DNA of 64,000 bases from Streptomyces gilvus (GCF_022513565.1 NZ_JAKWBE010000033.1:1-64000); one strand, 5' to 3'. Counted from the stretch's first letter, positions 33,223-41,955 are shown. Numbers and translations are program-made. The notes: generated by a model not told the origin, from the sequence alone.

Positions 33223-33843
33223 TCACGCCACGCTCTCCTGTCCTGTGCGGCTCACGTCGTCGGTCGCGGTGGCTTGGTCCGGTGGCGCGATGAGATGCCT
33301 GGCGGTGTCCAGGGTTTCCCGGATGTGCTGGGCGAGGGGGTGCCGGTCGGGGTCGTTGACCCAGCGTTCGTAGGCGACCTTGAACGCGGCGATCCCGATT
33401 TCCGCGGCGAGTGCGGCGGTGGTGTTCTCCAGACCGCGTTGGCGCAGCGTGTGGGCGAGCGTGGAGGCGAGTGCGGCGAGTTTGGCCAGTTCGCGTTCCT
33501 GGAGTTCGGGGTTGGCGGCGATGACGGCCTGGCGTTGCGGTGCCAGGTCTTCGCGTTCTTCGAAGACGGGAGCGGCTTCCACCAGGGCGCGAGTGATCAC
33601 CTCCAGCGGCGCGAGCGGGAGGGGGGCGGCGGCCGTGGCGCCCGCCAGGATGTCGGGGAGGGGATTGTCGGCCGGGAAGAGGACTTCCCGTTTGTCGGCG
33701 AAGTGCCGGTAGAAGGTTCGTTCGGTGACCCCGGCGCGGGTGGCGATCTCCGCGACGGTGGTGGCGTCGAAGCCCTGGTGGTTGTAGAGCTCCAGCGCCG
33801 CCTTCTCCAGGCGGCCTCGTGCGTCGGGTTCCCATCGGCTCAT
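33223..33843 (-). CDS. TetR-family transcriptional regulator
   Basis: The 206-residue protein starts MSRWEPDARGRLEKAALELYN at ATG 33843 and has a standard TetR helix-turn-helix (FDATTVAEIATRAGVTERTFYRHFADKREVLF). The C-terminal domain (VITRALVEAAPVFEEREDLA; IAAFKVAYERWVNDPDRHPL) is of the TetR_C_7-like type often found beside NAD-dependent epimerases in streptomycetes. It is divergent from the epimerase gene at 33976, and the 130 bases between them hold three copies of an operator with the TGACATCA half site, one on each side of the likely promoter. Repression of itself and the epimerase is expected. Confidence 0.93.
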   Translation of the reverse strand: MSRWEPDARGRLEKAALELYNHQGFDATTVAEIATRAGVTERTFYRHFADKREVLFPADNPLPDILAGATAAAPLPLAPLEVITRALVEAAPVFEEREDLAPQRQAVIAANPELQERELAKLAALASTLAHTLRQRGLENTTAALAAEIGIAAFKVAYERWVNDPDRHPLAQHIRETLDTARHLIAPPDQATATDDVSRTGQESVA

Positions 33844-33860
33844 GCTCCGATCCTACCCCC

Positions 33861-33933
33861 GATGACAGAATCTGACATCACGCGATGACAGGATCTGACA
33901 TCAGTGCTACCCTGATGTCACGAACTGACATCA
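33861..33933. promoter_or_regulatory. Triple TetR operator and divergent promoter
   Basis: GATGACAGAATCTGACATCA (33861-33880) is repeated with one change at 33884-33903. A third site at 33913-33933 has perfect arms TGATGTCA and TGACATCA around five bases. A -35-like TGACAT and -10-like TACCCT fall between the second and third copies, so bound repressor would cover the promoter of the epimerase gene. Confidence 0.75.
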
Positions 33934-33975
33934 GGGTCTCCCCTCGTCGGGAGCCCGCAACAGGAAGGGCACACC

Positions 33976-34896
33976 ATGCGCGTATTCGTCACCGGAGCCT
34001 CCGGACACGTCGGCTCCGCCGTCGTTCCCGAACTCCTTCAAGCGGGCCACCAGGTTGTCGGCCTGGCCCGCTCGGACAGGTCCGCTGCCGCGCTGACAGC
34101 CGTCGGAGCCGACGTGCACCGAGGCGACCTCGACGATCCCGACAGCCTCACCGCGGCCGCCGCGGCCGACGGCGTCATCCACCTGGCCTTCAAGCACGAC
34201 GCGATGTTCGCCGGCGACCCGGACAGCGCGGTCGCAGCGGACCTGCGCGCCATCGAGACGCTCGGAAACGCGCTCACCGGCACCGGCAAGCCGCTGGTGG
34301 CCACGTCGGGAACCATGCTGCTCGCCTTCGCGGGGCTGGACCACGCCGCCACCGAAGCCGACGCCCTCGACGCAGGGCCGCGGATCGACGCCGAGAACGC
34401 GGTGGTCGCACTCGCCCAGCGCGGCATCCGCTCGTCCGTCGTCCGGCTTGCCCCGACCGTGCACAGCACGCTGGACCACAACGGCTTCATCCCGACCCTG
34501 ATCTCCATCGCCCGCTCCAAGGGCGTCGCCGCCTACGTCGGCGACGGGGCCAGCCGCTGGCCCGCCGTGCACACCCTCGACGCGGCACGCCTGTTCCGGC
34601 TGGCGCTGGAGTCCGCGCCGGCGGGCTCCCGGCTGCACGCCGTCGACGACCAGGGGATCGCCTTCCGTGAGATCGCCGAGGCCCTCGGCCAAGGACTGAA
34701 CCTGCCCGTGGTCAGCATCCCGCCGACCGAGGCCGACGCCCACTTCGGCTTCCTCAGCGGCCTCGTCACGGCCGACAACCCGTCCTCGAGCACGCTGACC
34801 CAGGACCTCCTGGGCTGGAAGCCCGTCCAGCCCGGCCTCCTCGACGACCTCCGTCAGGGCCACTACTTCGAGGCCCCGGCGACCACCGCAGGCTGA
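33976..34896 (+). CDS. NAD(P)-dependent epimerase/dehydratase (extended SDR)
   Basis: The 306-residue product starts at ATG 33976 after AGGAAGGG. The glycine-rich nucleotide site VTGASGHVGSAVV is at residues 5-17, followed by GDLDDPDSL and DGVIHLAF, as in atypical or extended SDRs of the NAD-dependent epimerase family. The classical YxxxK pair is not evident: the corresponding region reads DAGPRIDAENAVVALAQRG, with the start of the helix lacking Tyr, as in some reductase-like members. Function is unknown. It is divergent from and probably repressed by the TetR at 33843, and is followed at 177 bases by an esterase gene in the same direction. Confidence 0.87.
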   Translation: MRVFVTGASGHVGSAVVPELLQAGHQVVGLARSDRSAAALTAVGADVHRGDLDDPDSLTAAAAADGVIHLAFKHDAMFAGDPDSAVAADLRAIETLGNALTGTGKPLVATSGTMLLAFAGLDHAATEADALDAGPRIDAENAVVALAQRGIRSSVVRLAPTVHSTLDHNGFIPTLISIARSKGVAAYVGDGASRWPAVHTLDAARLFRLALESAPAGSRLHAVDDQGIAFREIAEALGQGLNLPVVSIPPTEADAHFGFLSGLVTADNPSSSTLTQDLLGWKPVQPGLLDDLRQGHYFEAPATTAG

Positions 34897-35073
34897 GCCC
34901 ACTCCCTCTCCACCCCGCCTCATCCCCGCACCCCGTTCAGGCCCTCCCCGGCTGCTCACCCAGCCGTCCGGGCCTGGCCCGAAGACCTGAGGTGCGGCGA
35001 AGACCTCGCCGGACCGACGACCTGACAACGTCCCGTGCCCTGACCCAGACCCCACCCCAGGAAGAGAAGAACC

Positions 35074-36078
35074 ATGCCCCGCTCCCGCCCCGCGATCGAC
35101 AGCGAACTCGCCGCAGCCCTTGAGGCCATGCCGATCGACCCGAATGGCGTGTTCGACCTGACCGACATCCCCGCTACCCGCCAGGCTGTCCGCGCGCTCG
35201 CCGAAACGATCGCCGCCACCATCCCCGACGAGCCCACCGTCACCGCCCACGAGATCCAGGTGCCACGCGCCGAAGGCCCGGACGTCCCGGTCCTCCTGCT
35301 ACGTCCGCAGAACGCGCCCGGACCGCTGCCGGTCATCGTGTGGTTCCACGGCGGTGGACAGGTGCTCGGCTTCGCCGCCCAGGACGCACCCTGGCTCAAG
35401 CCGCTGGCCGCGGCACTGGGCTGCGCCGTCGCTGCCGTCGACTACCGACTGGCACCGGAAACCCCCGCTCCCGGTGCCGCCGAGGACGGATACACCGCCT
35501 ACCAGTGGATCATCCACAACGCCGCCGATCTCGGCCTCGACCCCACCCGCATCGGCCTGGCCGGCCAGAGCGGAGGCGGAGGCATCGCCGCCGCCACCGC
35601 CCTCCTGATCCGCGACCGCGGCGCAGCGACCCCCCTGTTCCAGATGCTGCAGTACCCGATGCTCGACGACCGCAACACGACCGACTCCAGCCGGGAGATC
35701 ACCGACATCGGCATCTGGGACCGCTCGACCAACCTCCTTGCCTGGCAGGCGATCCTCGGCGACCGCGCCAGCACCGTGGACGTCACCCCCTACGCCGCCG
35801 CCGCCCGGGCCAGCGACCTCGCCGGCCTGCCCCCGACCTTCATCGGCGTCGGCGAACTCGACGTCTTCCGCGACGAGAACCTCGACTACGCCACGCGCCT
35901 GCGCGCCCACGGCGTCGACGTCGAGCTGCACCTCTACCCCGGCGCCTACCACGCGTTCGACCTGTTCGCCCCGCAGTCCCAGCTCGCGGAAAGCTTCCGC
36001 CACACCTGTAACAGCTACCTCGCCCGGCACCTCACGAAGGCCCCGGCAACGCCGACTGCTTCGTACACACAGGTCTGA
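35074..36078 (+). CDS. HSL-type (family IV) alpha/beta hydrolase
   Basis: The 334-residue esterase has the hormone-sensitive-lipase signature: oxyanion motif VWFHGGGQVLG near residue 90, nucleophile Ser in LAGQSGGGGIAAA near residue 166, Asp in VGELDVFRDENLDY near residue 265 and His in PGAYHAFDLFA near residue 297. The DYRLAPETPAPG segment is also typical. GAAGAGAAGA precedes the ATG at 35074. It is a cytosolic enzyme for short acyl esters. It follows the epimerase gene and may share the same TetR control, though the gap allows its own promoter. Confidence 0.92.
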   Translation: MPRSRPAIDSELAAALEAMPIDPNGVFDLTDIPATRQAVRALAETIAATIPDEPTVTAHEIQVPRAEGPDVPVLLLRPQNAPGPLPVIVWFHGGGQVLGFAAQDAPWLKPLAAALGCAVAAVDYRLAPETPAPGAAEDGYTAYQWIIHNAADLGLDPTRIGLAGQSGGGGIAAATALLIRDRGAATPLFQMLQYPMLDDRNTTDSSREITDIGIWDRSTNLLAWQAILGDRASTVDVTPYAAAARASDLAGLPPTFIGVGELDVFRDENLDYATRLRAHGVDVELHLYPGAYHAFDLFAPQSQLAESFRHTCNSYLARHLTKAPATPTASYTQV

Positions 36079-36470
36079 CGGCGTGCCGCCGGTCCGGTAT
36101 CCCACCGGCGCCGCCGAGCCGATTGCCACCCTGCACGGCTCGGAGGCGCATCCGAAACGTGCGACTGCATTTCCGGCGCGCGCTCAACATCACGTCGACC
36201 TGGCGAACTACCGCTCCGGACTCGCCGTCGTCCTCGCGGCCTCCGCCCTGGCCACCGTGACCCGCCTGACTGGACTGCGCCGAGGCACCCCCGCGACCGG
36301 TCCGAACCAGGCGTCCCCGGCATCCGACACACTGGACGCCTGACGGCGGACCACCGGCTGGCCCAAGCAGCGTTGAGGCAGTTCGACCCAGCAACGGACG
36401 CTACCTGCGAAAACCCGGCACCACACCCGCCGAACAATCCGCATCCGCGCTACTCTCCGACGAGGGCTGC
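36079..36470. other. Spacer between esterase and nitrilase genes
   Basis: One plus-strand frame (36160-36343) has a short hydrophobic stretch LANYRSGLAVVLAASALATV and good codon bias, but no start or family match, so it may be the tail of a lost gene. Nothing else is visible. Confidence 0.3.
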
Positions 36471-37523
36471 ATGACCAGTGACGAGAGCACGTACAACAGT
36501 CCGGGCGCAGGTACCGGCCCGGCGAGTGTCGTTCGGGCAGGCGTGGTGCAGGCCGCCCCGGTTCCGTTCGATCCGGTGGCCACGTTGCGTGTGGTGGAAC
36601 GCTGGCTGGCCGAGGCGGCCGAGCGGAACCTGGATCTCGTGGTGTTCCCTGAGGCATTCATCGGCGGGTACCCCAAGGGATCGGCGTTCGGGGGAGTAGT
36701 GGGCGACCGAACCCCTGCCGGACGAGACGAGTTCGCCCGGTATTGGAACGGCGCCGTGGAGGTGCCCGGCCCTGTCACGGACCGCCTGGGCGAACTGGCG
36801 GCCGGGGCCCGCACCCACCTGGTCATCGGCGTCGTCGAACGGGAATACGGCACGCTCTACTGCACGGTCCTGTTCTTCTCCGACACGGGCGCCTTCCTCG
36901 GCAAGCGGCGCAAGCTCATGCCTACCGGCGCCGAGCGGATGATCTGGGGGTTCGGCGACGGCTCAACCCTTGAGGTGCATCCTACGAAGCTCGGCCGACT
37001 CGGGGCCGTGATCTGCTGGGAAAACCTCATGCCCGCAACGCGGATGGCCATGTATGCGCAAGGCATTGAACTGTACTGTGCGCCGACAGCGGACAGCAGG
37101 GGAAACCACCACGCGACCATGCGCCACATCGCCATGGAAGGCAGATGCTTCGTGCTGGCGGCGAACCAATGCCTGCGCACGAAGGACTTCCCCCCGAACC
37201 ACCCCACGCCGTACGGCGACGACCCGGAGCAACTCATCTCCCGGGGCGGCAGCAGCATCATCGGCCCGCTGGGCGAGGTGCTCGCCGGGCCCGTCCTGGA
37301 TCAGGAGGTCCTGCTGACCTCGGACCTCGACATGGCACTGATCCCACGGGCCCGCTACGACTTCGACCCCGTCGGCCACTATGCGCGGCCCGACATCTTC
37401 CGCCTCCACGTTGACACCACAGCCCGCCGCGCCGTACAGACCAACGACAGTGTGAGCGCATCCCCCTCGGCCGACCTGCCCAACACATTCACCTCGTCGC
37501 CTGCTACGCCTGACGACAGGTGA
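36471..37523 (+). CDS. Nitrilase (carbon-nitrogen hydrolase family)
   Basis: The 350-residue protein has all three nitrilase-superfamily catalytic residues: Glu in DLVVFPEAFIGGYPKG near residue 62, Lys in GKRRKLMPTGAERMIWGFGDGS near residue 146 and Cys in GAVICWENLMPATRM near residue 183. The wording GGYPKG, KLMPT.AER..WG.GDGS and CWEN.MP is that of true aliphatic/aromatic nitrilases and cyanide hydratases rather than amidases. It should convert an organic nitrile to the carboxylic acid and ammonia in the cytosol. The next gene, a PLP dehydratase, follows after 52 bases in the same direction and may be co-transcribed. Confidence 0.92.
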   Translation: MTSDESTYNSPGAGTGPASVVRAGVVQAAPVPFDPVATLRVVERWLAEAAERNLDLVVFPEAFIGGYPKGSAFGGVVGDRTPAGRDEFARYWNGAVEVPGPVTDRLGELAAGARTHLVIGVVEREYGTLYCTVLFFSDTGAFLGKRRKLMPTGAERMIWGFGDGSTLEVHPTKLGRLGAVICWENLMPATRMAMYAQGIELYCAPTADSRGNHHATMRHIAMEGRCFVLAANQCLRTKDFPPNHPTPYGDDPEQLISRGGSSIIGPLGEVLAGPVLDQEVLLTSDLDMALIPRARYDFDPVGHYARPDIFRLHVDTTARRAVQTNDSVSASPSADLPNTFTSSPATPDDR

Positions 37524-37575
37524 CCGATATGTCCATCCTCGATCAGAGGTATCCCGGCTCCCTTGGACACCGCCC

Positions 37576-38523
37576 ATGAATGCACAGCCCGTCCCCATCC
37601 CCTCCTTGAACGACATCGCGGATGCGGCCAGACGGATCCGCGGCGTAGTGCGCCGCACACCCGTGATACAGGTGGCGGCCGGGGAGTTGGAGGCGCCCGT
37701 CCCCGTCATTTTGAAGCTGGAATTCCTCCAGCACACCGGCTCCTTCAAAGTCCGCGGCGCATCCAACGCGCTCGCCCTCCTGCGCGCCGCGGAATCCGGC
37801 GCCCCGACGCCCGGCGTCTGCTGCGCGTCGGGAGGCAACCACGGGGCGGCCGTGGCCTGGGCGGCGCGCGAAGCGGGCCTGCCCGCCACCGTGTTCGTCC
37901 CCGACTTCTCGCCCAAGGCAAAGACCGACGTCATCGAATCTTTCGGCGCACGCCTGCGCCGCGTCGAAGGCTTCTACGCCGACGCACTGGCAGCCAGCCA
38001 GGACCATGCCCGCAACGAGGGCGCCTTCCACATCGACGCCTACGACGACCCGCAGACGGTGGCAGGGCAGGGCACGCTCGGCCTGGAGCTCGCCGAGCAG
38101 GTACCGGAGGGGCAGCCCGTCCTGGTCGGGTGCGGTGGAGGGGGCCTGTACGCAGGGGTCGCCCTGGCGCTGGACGGACGCAACCGCGTGACTGCAGCCG
38201 AACCGTCCTCAGCGCCCTCGCTCACAGCGGCGCTGGAGGCAGGGAAACCAGTGGACGTGGAAGTCGGCGGGATCGCCTTGGACAGCTTGGGTGCCCGCCG
38301 GGCGGGCCGCATAGCCACCGCTGTCGGCCTCTCGCTCGGCATGAAGACCCTCACCGTCGCAGACGAGGATATCGCCGCCGCCCGCGCACTCCTCTGGCAG
38401 CGGCTACGCATCGTGGCCGAACCCGGCGGAGCCACGGCTCTCGCCGCGCTGCTCGCCCACCCCGAACACTTCCCGGACGGGGCCACCGTCGTCGTCTCAG
38501 GAGCCAACACAGTACTCTCGTGA
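37576..38523 (+). CDS. PLP-dependent threonine/serine dehydratase-like enzyme
   Basis: The 315-residue protein is a fold-type II PLP enzyme. The Schiff-base Lys is in EFLQHTGSFKVRGASNAL near residue 57, the substrate loop is CASGGNHGAAVAWAAREAGL and the phosphate-binding loop is VLVGCGGGGLYAGVALAL near residue 185. It lacks the C-terminal ACT regulatory domain of biosynthetic IlvA, so it resembles catabolic threonine dehydratase, serine racemase or hydroxyaspartate dehydratase. It is downstream of the nitrilase gene; a pathway from a nitrile-derived amino acid to a keto acid and ammonia is possible but only inferred. The stop is followed by a spacer holding a GGGCC palindrome. Confidence 0.88.
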   Translation: MNAQPVPIPSLNDIADAARRIRGVVRRTPVIQVAAGELEAPVPVILKLEFLQHTGSFKVRGASNALALLRAAESGAPTPGVCCASGGNHGAAVAWAAREAGLPATVFVPDFSPKAKTDVIESFGARLRRVEGFYADALAASQDHARNEGAFHIDAYDDPQTVAGQGTLGLELAEQVPEGQPVLVGCGGGGLYAGVALALDGRNRVTAAEPSSAPSLTAALEAGKPVDVEVGGIALDSLGARRAGRIATAVGLSLGMKTLTVADEDIAAARALLWQRLRIVAEPGGATALAALLAHPEHFPDGATVVVSGANTVLS

Positions 38524-38655
38524 ACTATTGACTCCTGAGGAGTAGTTGCCGTACCGAGAGATTGGGTTGGCCTGGGGAGTCGCCGGTATTGCTGCTGGAT
38601 TGCCCTGCCCGCCGGCCGGAGCAATCTCCGCCTCGGGACGGCTGGTCCGTGCTCC

Positions 38656-38669
38656 GGGCCGGATGGCCC
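38656..38669. promoter_or_regulatory. GGGCC-GGCCC palindrome upstream of cNMP/CBS genes
   Basis: GGGCCGGATGGCCC lies 70 bases upstream of the ATG at 38740. It has the same arms and four-base spacing as the sites near narK, narG, devR and pflB. It may bring this gene pair under DevR control. Confidence 0.5.
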
Positions 38670-38739
38670 CTCGCATACTCCCGGTCACCGACACAGGCTG
38701 AAAGTGCCAGTTCCCCACGCCCCGTCCGGGAGGCAGGCC

Positions 38740-39196
38740 ATGAACACGCCCACCATGCTGCGCGCACTGCCCACCGAGCACCGGCAGCGCCTCATGCGTC
38801 TGGCCCGGGAGGTGTTCTTCCCGCAGGGAACGCGCATCGTCGACGAAGGCGCCCGCGCGGACCGGTTCTGGATCATCCGCACCGGCTCGATCGAACTCGA
38901 CACACACGTCCCCGGCCGGCGCACCGCCGTCATCGAGACCCTCGGTCACAACGAACTCGTCGGCTGGTCCTGGCTGTTCCCACCGAACGTATGGCACCTG
39001 GGCGCCACGGCGACGACGCCGGTGCGGGCCTACGAGTTCGACGCCACGGCCGTCCGCTTCCTGTGCCAGGACGACCCGGCGCCTCGGTAGGGCCGTCACC
39101 CAGTGGGTCGGCGAGGTACTCGCCCACCGCCTGCGCTCCGCCAGGACCCGGCTGCTGGACCTCTACGCCCCCTATGACGCCGGCAGCGTCGTGTGA
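38740..39196 (+). pseudogene. Cyclic-nucleotide-binding (Crp/Fnr-type) protein, frameshifted
   Basis: From the ATG at 38740 (after GGAGG) the frame reads LPTEHRQRLMRLAREVFFPQGTRIVDEGARADRFWIIRTGSIELD in pieces, LGHNELVGWSWLFPPNVWHLGATATTPVRAYEFDA, the beta-roll of a cNMP-binding domain. It stops at 39090 just after LCQDDPAPR. The neighbouring frame continues smoothly with LGRAVTQWVGEVLAHRLRSARTRLLDLYAPYDAGSVV and stops at 39196, so one extra C near 39083 seems to break an otherwise complete gene of about 151 residues. No DNA-binding helix-turn-helix follows, so it is a single-domain sensor. The CBS gene starts 27 bases later, indicating an operon. Confidence 0.75.
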
Positions 39197-39223
39197 GCGG
39201 GCCGAAGCGACGAAGGAGTCAGC

Positions 39224-39904
39224 ATGTACGGCACCCCGCACATCGTCAGTGACGTCATGTCCCACACGGTCGCCGCCGTCGGCCGGCGGGCCACGTTCAA
39301 GGAGACCGTGCGGCTGATGCAGGACTGGAAGGTCAGCGCCCTGCCCGTCCTCGAGGGCGAGAGCCGCGTGGTCGGCGTCGTCTCCGAGGCCGACCTGCTA
39401 CCGAAGGAGGAGTTCCGCGACAGCGACCCGGACCGGTACACCCAACTGCGCCGCCTCGACGACCTGGCGAAGGCCGGCGGGCTCACCGCGGAGGACCTGA
39501 TGACCTCCCACGCCGTCACCGTCCGCGCAAACGCGACGCTCGCACAAGCCGCGCGGATCATGGCGCACGCCAAGGTCAAACGGCTCCCCGTCGTCGACGA
39601 CGTGGGCCTCCTCGAGGGCATCGTCAGCCGCGCCGACCTGCTGAAGGTGTTCCTGCGCAGCGACGAGGAGATCGGGGAGGAGGTCTGTCGGGAGGTCGTG
39701 GCGCATCTCTTCCCCGCGCTGGTGTCGACCATCCGGGTGGAGGTGCGGGACGGCGTGGTGAAGCTCAGCGGCCACGCCCGGGACGCGTCCCTCGTGCCGG
39801 TGGCCGCGCGCCTGGTGCGGGCCGTCGAGGGTGTGGTGGACGTAGAGTTCGAGCTCACCGTCACCACACCGTACTCGGTTGCCGGCCGCCCATCACCGGC
39901 GTAG
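39224..39904 (+). CDS. CBS-pair and BON domain protein
   Basis: The 226-residue protein has two CBS motifs (VSDVMSHTVAAVGRRATFKE with ALPVLEGESRVVGVVSEADL; AEDLMTSHAVTVRANATLAQ with RLPVVDDVGLLEGIVSRADL) and a C-terminal BON domain (IRVEVRDGVVKLSGHARDAS, then LVRAVEGVVDVEFEL). CBS pairs bind adenine nucleotides and so report cell energy state; BON domains bind membranes or other proteins. Proteins of this build are frequent members of low-oxygen regulons in actinobacteria. GAAGGAG precedes the ATG by about nine bases. It forms a probable operon with the frameshifted cNMP-binding gene and ends about 110 bases before the convergent devR gene. Confidence 0.92.
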   Translation: MYGTPHIVSDVMSHTVAAVGRRATFKETVRLMQDWKVSALPVLEGESRVVGVVSEADLLPKEEFRDSDPDRYTQLRRLDDLAKAGGLTAEDLMTSHAVTVRANATLAQAARIMAHAKVKRLPVVDDVGLLEGIVSRADLLKVFLRSDEEIGEEVCREVVAHLFPALVSTIRVEVRDGVVKLSGHARDASLVPVAARLVRAVEGVVDVEFELTVTTPYSVAGRPSPA

Positions 39905-40012
39905 GCCGAGAACCCAGCAGGTCAATAGGCCTGACCCGCACCCCGGATCCAAGCGGTACAGGCCAGGCGGTGCGGGCGGTCGGCGTTGGAGTTCGTTGCC
40001 CGTCCGGGGGCC

Positions 40013-40702
40013 TCAGTGCCCTGCCTGCTTCTGCCGGTCCTGGACCTGGGTGGCGATGACGGCTGCTTGGATACGGCGCTCCACGCCGAGCTTGGCGAGC
40101 AGGCGGGAGATGTGGTTCTTCACCGTCTTCTCGGCCAGGTACAGCCGCCGGCCGATCTGGCGGTTGGTGAGACCCTCGCCGATCAGGGCGAGGATCTCGC
40201 GCTCCCGCTCGGTCAGGCCCTGCAGCCCGTCCGGCTCCTCCTGCTGCTGACCGCCGCGCAATCGGGCCATCAGCTTGGTGGTGGCGCTCGGGTCCAGCAG
40301 GGACTGGCCGGCGGCGACGGTGCGTACGGCGGACACCAGGTCCGAGCCCTGGATCTGCTTGAGGACGTACCCGGAAGCTCCCGCCATGATCGAGTCCAGC
40401 AGGGCCTCCTCGTCGTCGAAGGAGGTCAGCATCAGACAGGCGAGCTCGGGCATCTTCGAGCGCAGCTCCCGGCACACGGTCACGCCGTCACCATCGGGCA
40501 GACGGACGTCGAGGACCGCCACCTGCGGACGCAGCGCGGGGACGCGCACCAGCGCCTGCTCGACGGTGCCGGCCTCACCGATCACCTCGATGTCCGGCTC
40601 GTCGTTCAGCAGGTCGCGCACCCCGCGTCGTACCACCTCGTGGTCGTCCAGCAGGAAGACCCGGATCGGGCTGTCGGGGCCGGGCTGCTCGCTGTCCGCC
40701 AT
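40013..40702 (-). CDS. devR: DevR/DosR-like response regulator
   Basis: From the ATG at 40702 (AGGGAG eight bases upstream) the 229-residue protein matches remembered mycobacterial DosR/DevR closely: RVFLLDDHEVVRRGVRDLL, phospho-acceptor Asp in VAVLDVRLPDGDGVTVCREL, switch Thr/Ser in CLMLTSFDDEEALLDSIMAG, Lys in GASGYVLKQIQG, the linker SLLDPSATTKLMARLRGG, and a LuxR helix-turn-helix LTEREREILALIGEGLTNRQ through LAEKTVKNHISRLLAKLGVE. It should be phosphorylated by the DevS-like kinase at 13597 and activate low-oxygen genes. Two GGGCC palindromes lie about 95 and 165 bases upstream, which suggests autoregulation. Confidence 0.92.
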   Translation of the reverse strand: MADSEQPGPDSPIRVFLLDDHEVVRRGVRDLLNDEPDIEVIGEAGTVEQALVRVPALRPQVAVLDVRLPDGDGVTVCRELRSKMPELACLMLTSFDDEEALLDSIMAGASGYVLKQIQGSDLVSAVRTVAAGQSLLDPSATTKLMARLRGGQQQEEPDGLQGLTEREREILALIGEGLTNRQIGRRLYLAEKTVKNHISRLLAKLGVERRIQAAVIATQVQDRQKQAGH

Positions 40703-40796
40703 CACTGCTCCCTGGTTCCGCGTTTCTCTTCGATGTCCGCTTGTCGACCGTATCGAGGTCCGTGGGAGATCTTGGTCGGATCCTGGCGGAAGGGCC

Positions 40797-40812
40797 AGGG
40801 CCGGTCGGCCCT
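40797..40812. promoter_or_regulatory. GGGCC-GGCCC palindrome 1 upstream of devR
   Basis: AGGGCCGGTCGGCCCT has perfect 7-bp arms AGGGCCG/CGGCCCT around GT and is nearly identical to the narK site AGGGCCGATCGGCCCT. It lies 95 bases upstream of the devR start. Confidence 0.6.
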
Positions 40813-40867
40813 GTTTCCTCGGAGATCCGCAATCCGGGGTCAGGCACCCTGGTGGCACCCGGCAGCA

Positions 40868-40883
40868 AAGGCCCTTCGGCCCC
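40868..40883. promoter_or_regulatory. GGGCC-type palindrome 2 upstream of devR
   Basis: AAGGCCCTTCGGCCCC reads in reverse as GGGGCCGAAGGGCCTT, close to the narG site read in reverse (GGGCCGAATGGCCCT). It lies about 165 bases upstream of devR, a typical distance for a second activator site. Confidence 0.45.
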
Positions 40884-41205
40884 GCTCCCGGGACCTGATG
40901 TCGCGGAGCAGGGCTTCCCGGGCCGTCCATTCGGGGCGGTAATGCTCGCGGGCGAGCCGTCTGTCCCTGCGGTCACGTTGCAGGGCACAGTGGGCCTCCT
41001 TCACATTTACGAATTCAGGGTCCGCATGCGGTGCTTGAGGCTGCACAGGCCGCTGGTCCCTGCGTGAGAGCTGGGTGGCCCGGCTGGGCGGTCGGACAGT
41101 GGATGGCGGGACCTACGCGGCGCAGGGATATCGGCGCTGTTGGGCGGCCGCCCGGTGCGGACGTGGGCAGTTCCACGCGCCCAGTCCCGACACGAGCGGC
41201 CCGGC

Positions 41206-41955
41206 TCACAGCGTCCGCAGGCCGTGCTCCCGGAATTGTTCACGCACCCGTTCCGTCAGCTCCGGAGCCGGGACGGGGGTGTCCCGCAGCGGGAAGTCGA
41301 TTCCGAGAGCGTCGTACTTGTGGGCGCCGAGCTTGTGGAAAGGCAGGACATCCACCCGGTCGACGTTGCCCAGCCCGGCCAGGAAGGCGCCGAGGCCGTC
41401 CACGGCGGACGGGTCGTCGGTCCAGCCGGGGACGAGGACGTAGCGGATGTGGACGGGGACGCCGAGGCGGTCGAGGCGGGTGGCGAAGCTGAGGGTCGGG
41501 GCAAGTCGGCCGCCGGTCAGTTCGCGGTAGGTGGTGACGTCGAAGCACTTGATGTCCAGCAGCACCAGGTCGGTGTCGGCGAGGAGTTCGTCGGAGGCAC
41601 GGGCGCCCAGGAAGCCGGAGGTGTCCAACGCCGTGTGCAGTCCGGCCTCCTTGCAGCGTCGCAGCACGCAGCCGGTGAAGGCCGGCTGGAGCAGCGGCTC
41701 ACCGCCCGTGACCGTCACCCCTCCCCCGGCCGCGGCCACGAAACCCCGGTACTTCTCGATCTCCGCCATCACCTCGTCCACCGAGGTCTCCCTCCCGTCC
41801 CGCAGGTGCCAGGTGTCGGGGTTGGCGCAGTACAGGCAGCGCAACGGGCATCCGCTGACGAACAGCACGAACCGGGTCCCGGGACCGTCCACGCCGGTGG
41901 ACAGGTCCCAGGAGTGGATCCTGCCGGTCGTCGCCGGCATCGTCGTGGTGTTCAC
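41206..41955 (-). CDS. pflA: Pyruvate formate-lyase activating enzyme
   Basis: The 249-residue radical SAM enzyme starts at GTG 41955, overlapping the pflB stop by four bases (GTGA). The iron-sulfur site CPLRCLYCANPDTW (CxxxCxxC) is at about residue 35, followed by the SAM-binding GGVTVTGGEPLLQPAF near residue 75 and LDTSGFLG. The C-terminal VLPFHKLGAHKYDALGI is typical of PflA. It abstracts a hydrogen from the glycyl residue of PflB to make the active radical under anoxic conditions. The gene order pflB-pflA and coupling fit the usual pairing. Confidence 0.95.
   Translation of the reverse strand: MNTTTMPATTGRIHSWDLSTGVDGPGTRFVLFVSGCPLRCLYCANPDTWHLRDGRETSVDEVMAEIEKYRGFVAAAGGGVTVTGGEPLLQPAFTGCVLRRCKEAGLHTALDTSGFLGARASDELLADTDLVLLDIKCFDVTTYRELTGGRLAPTLSFATRLDRLGVPVHIRYVLVPGWTDDPSAVDGLGAFLAGLGNVDRVDVLPFHKLGAHKYDALGIDFPLRDTPVPAPELTERVREQFREHGLRTL

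Larger units (their letters stand above)
40703..41205. other. Regulatory spacer upstream of devR
   Basis: This stretch separates devR from the end of pflA. It contains two GGGCC-type palindromes (40797-40812 and 40868-40883) and no convincing gene; overlapping open frames on both strands have no motifs. Confidence 0.5.
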
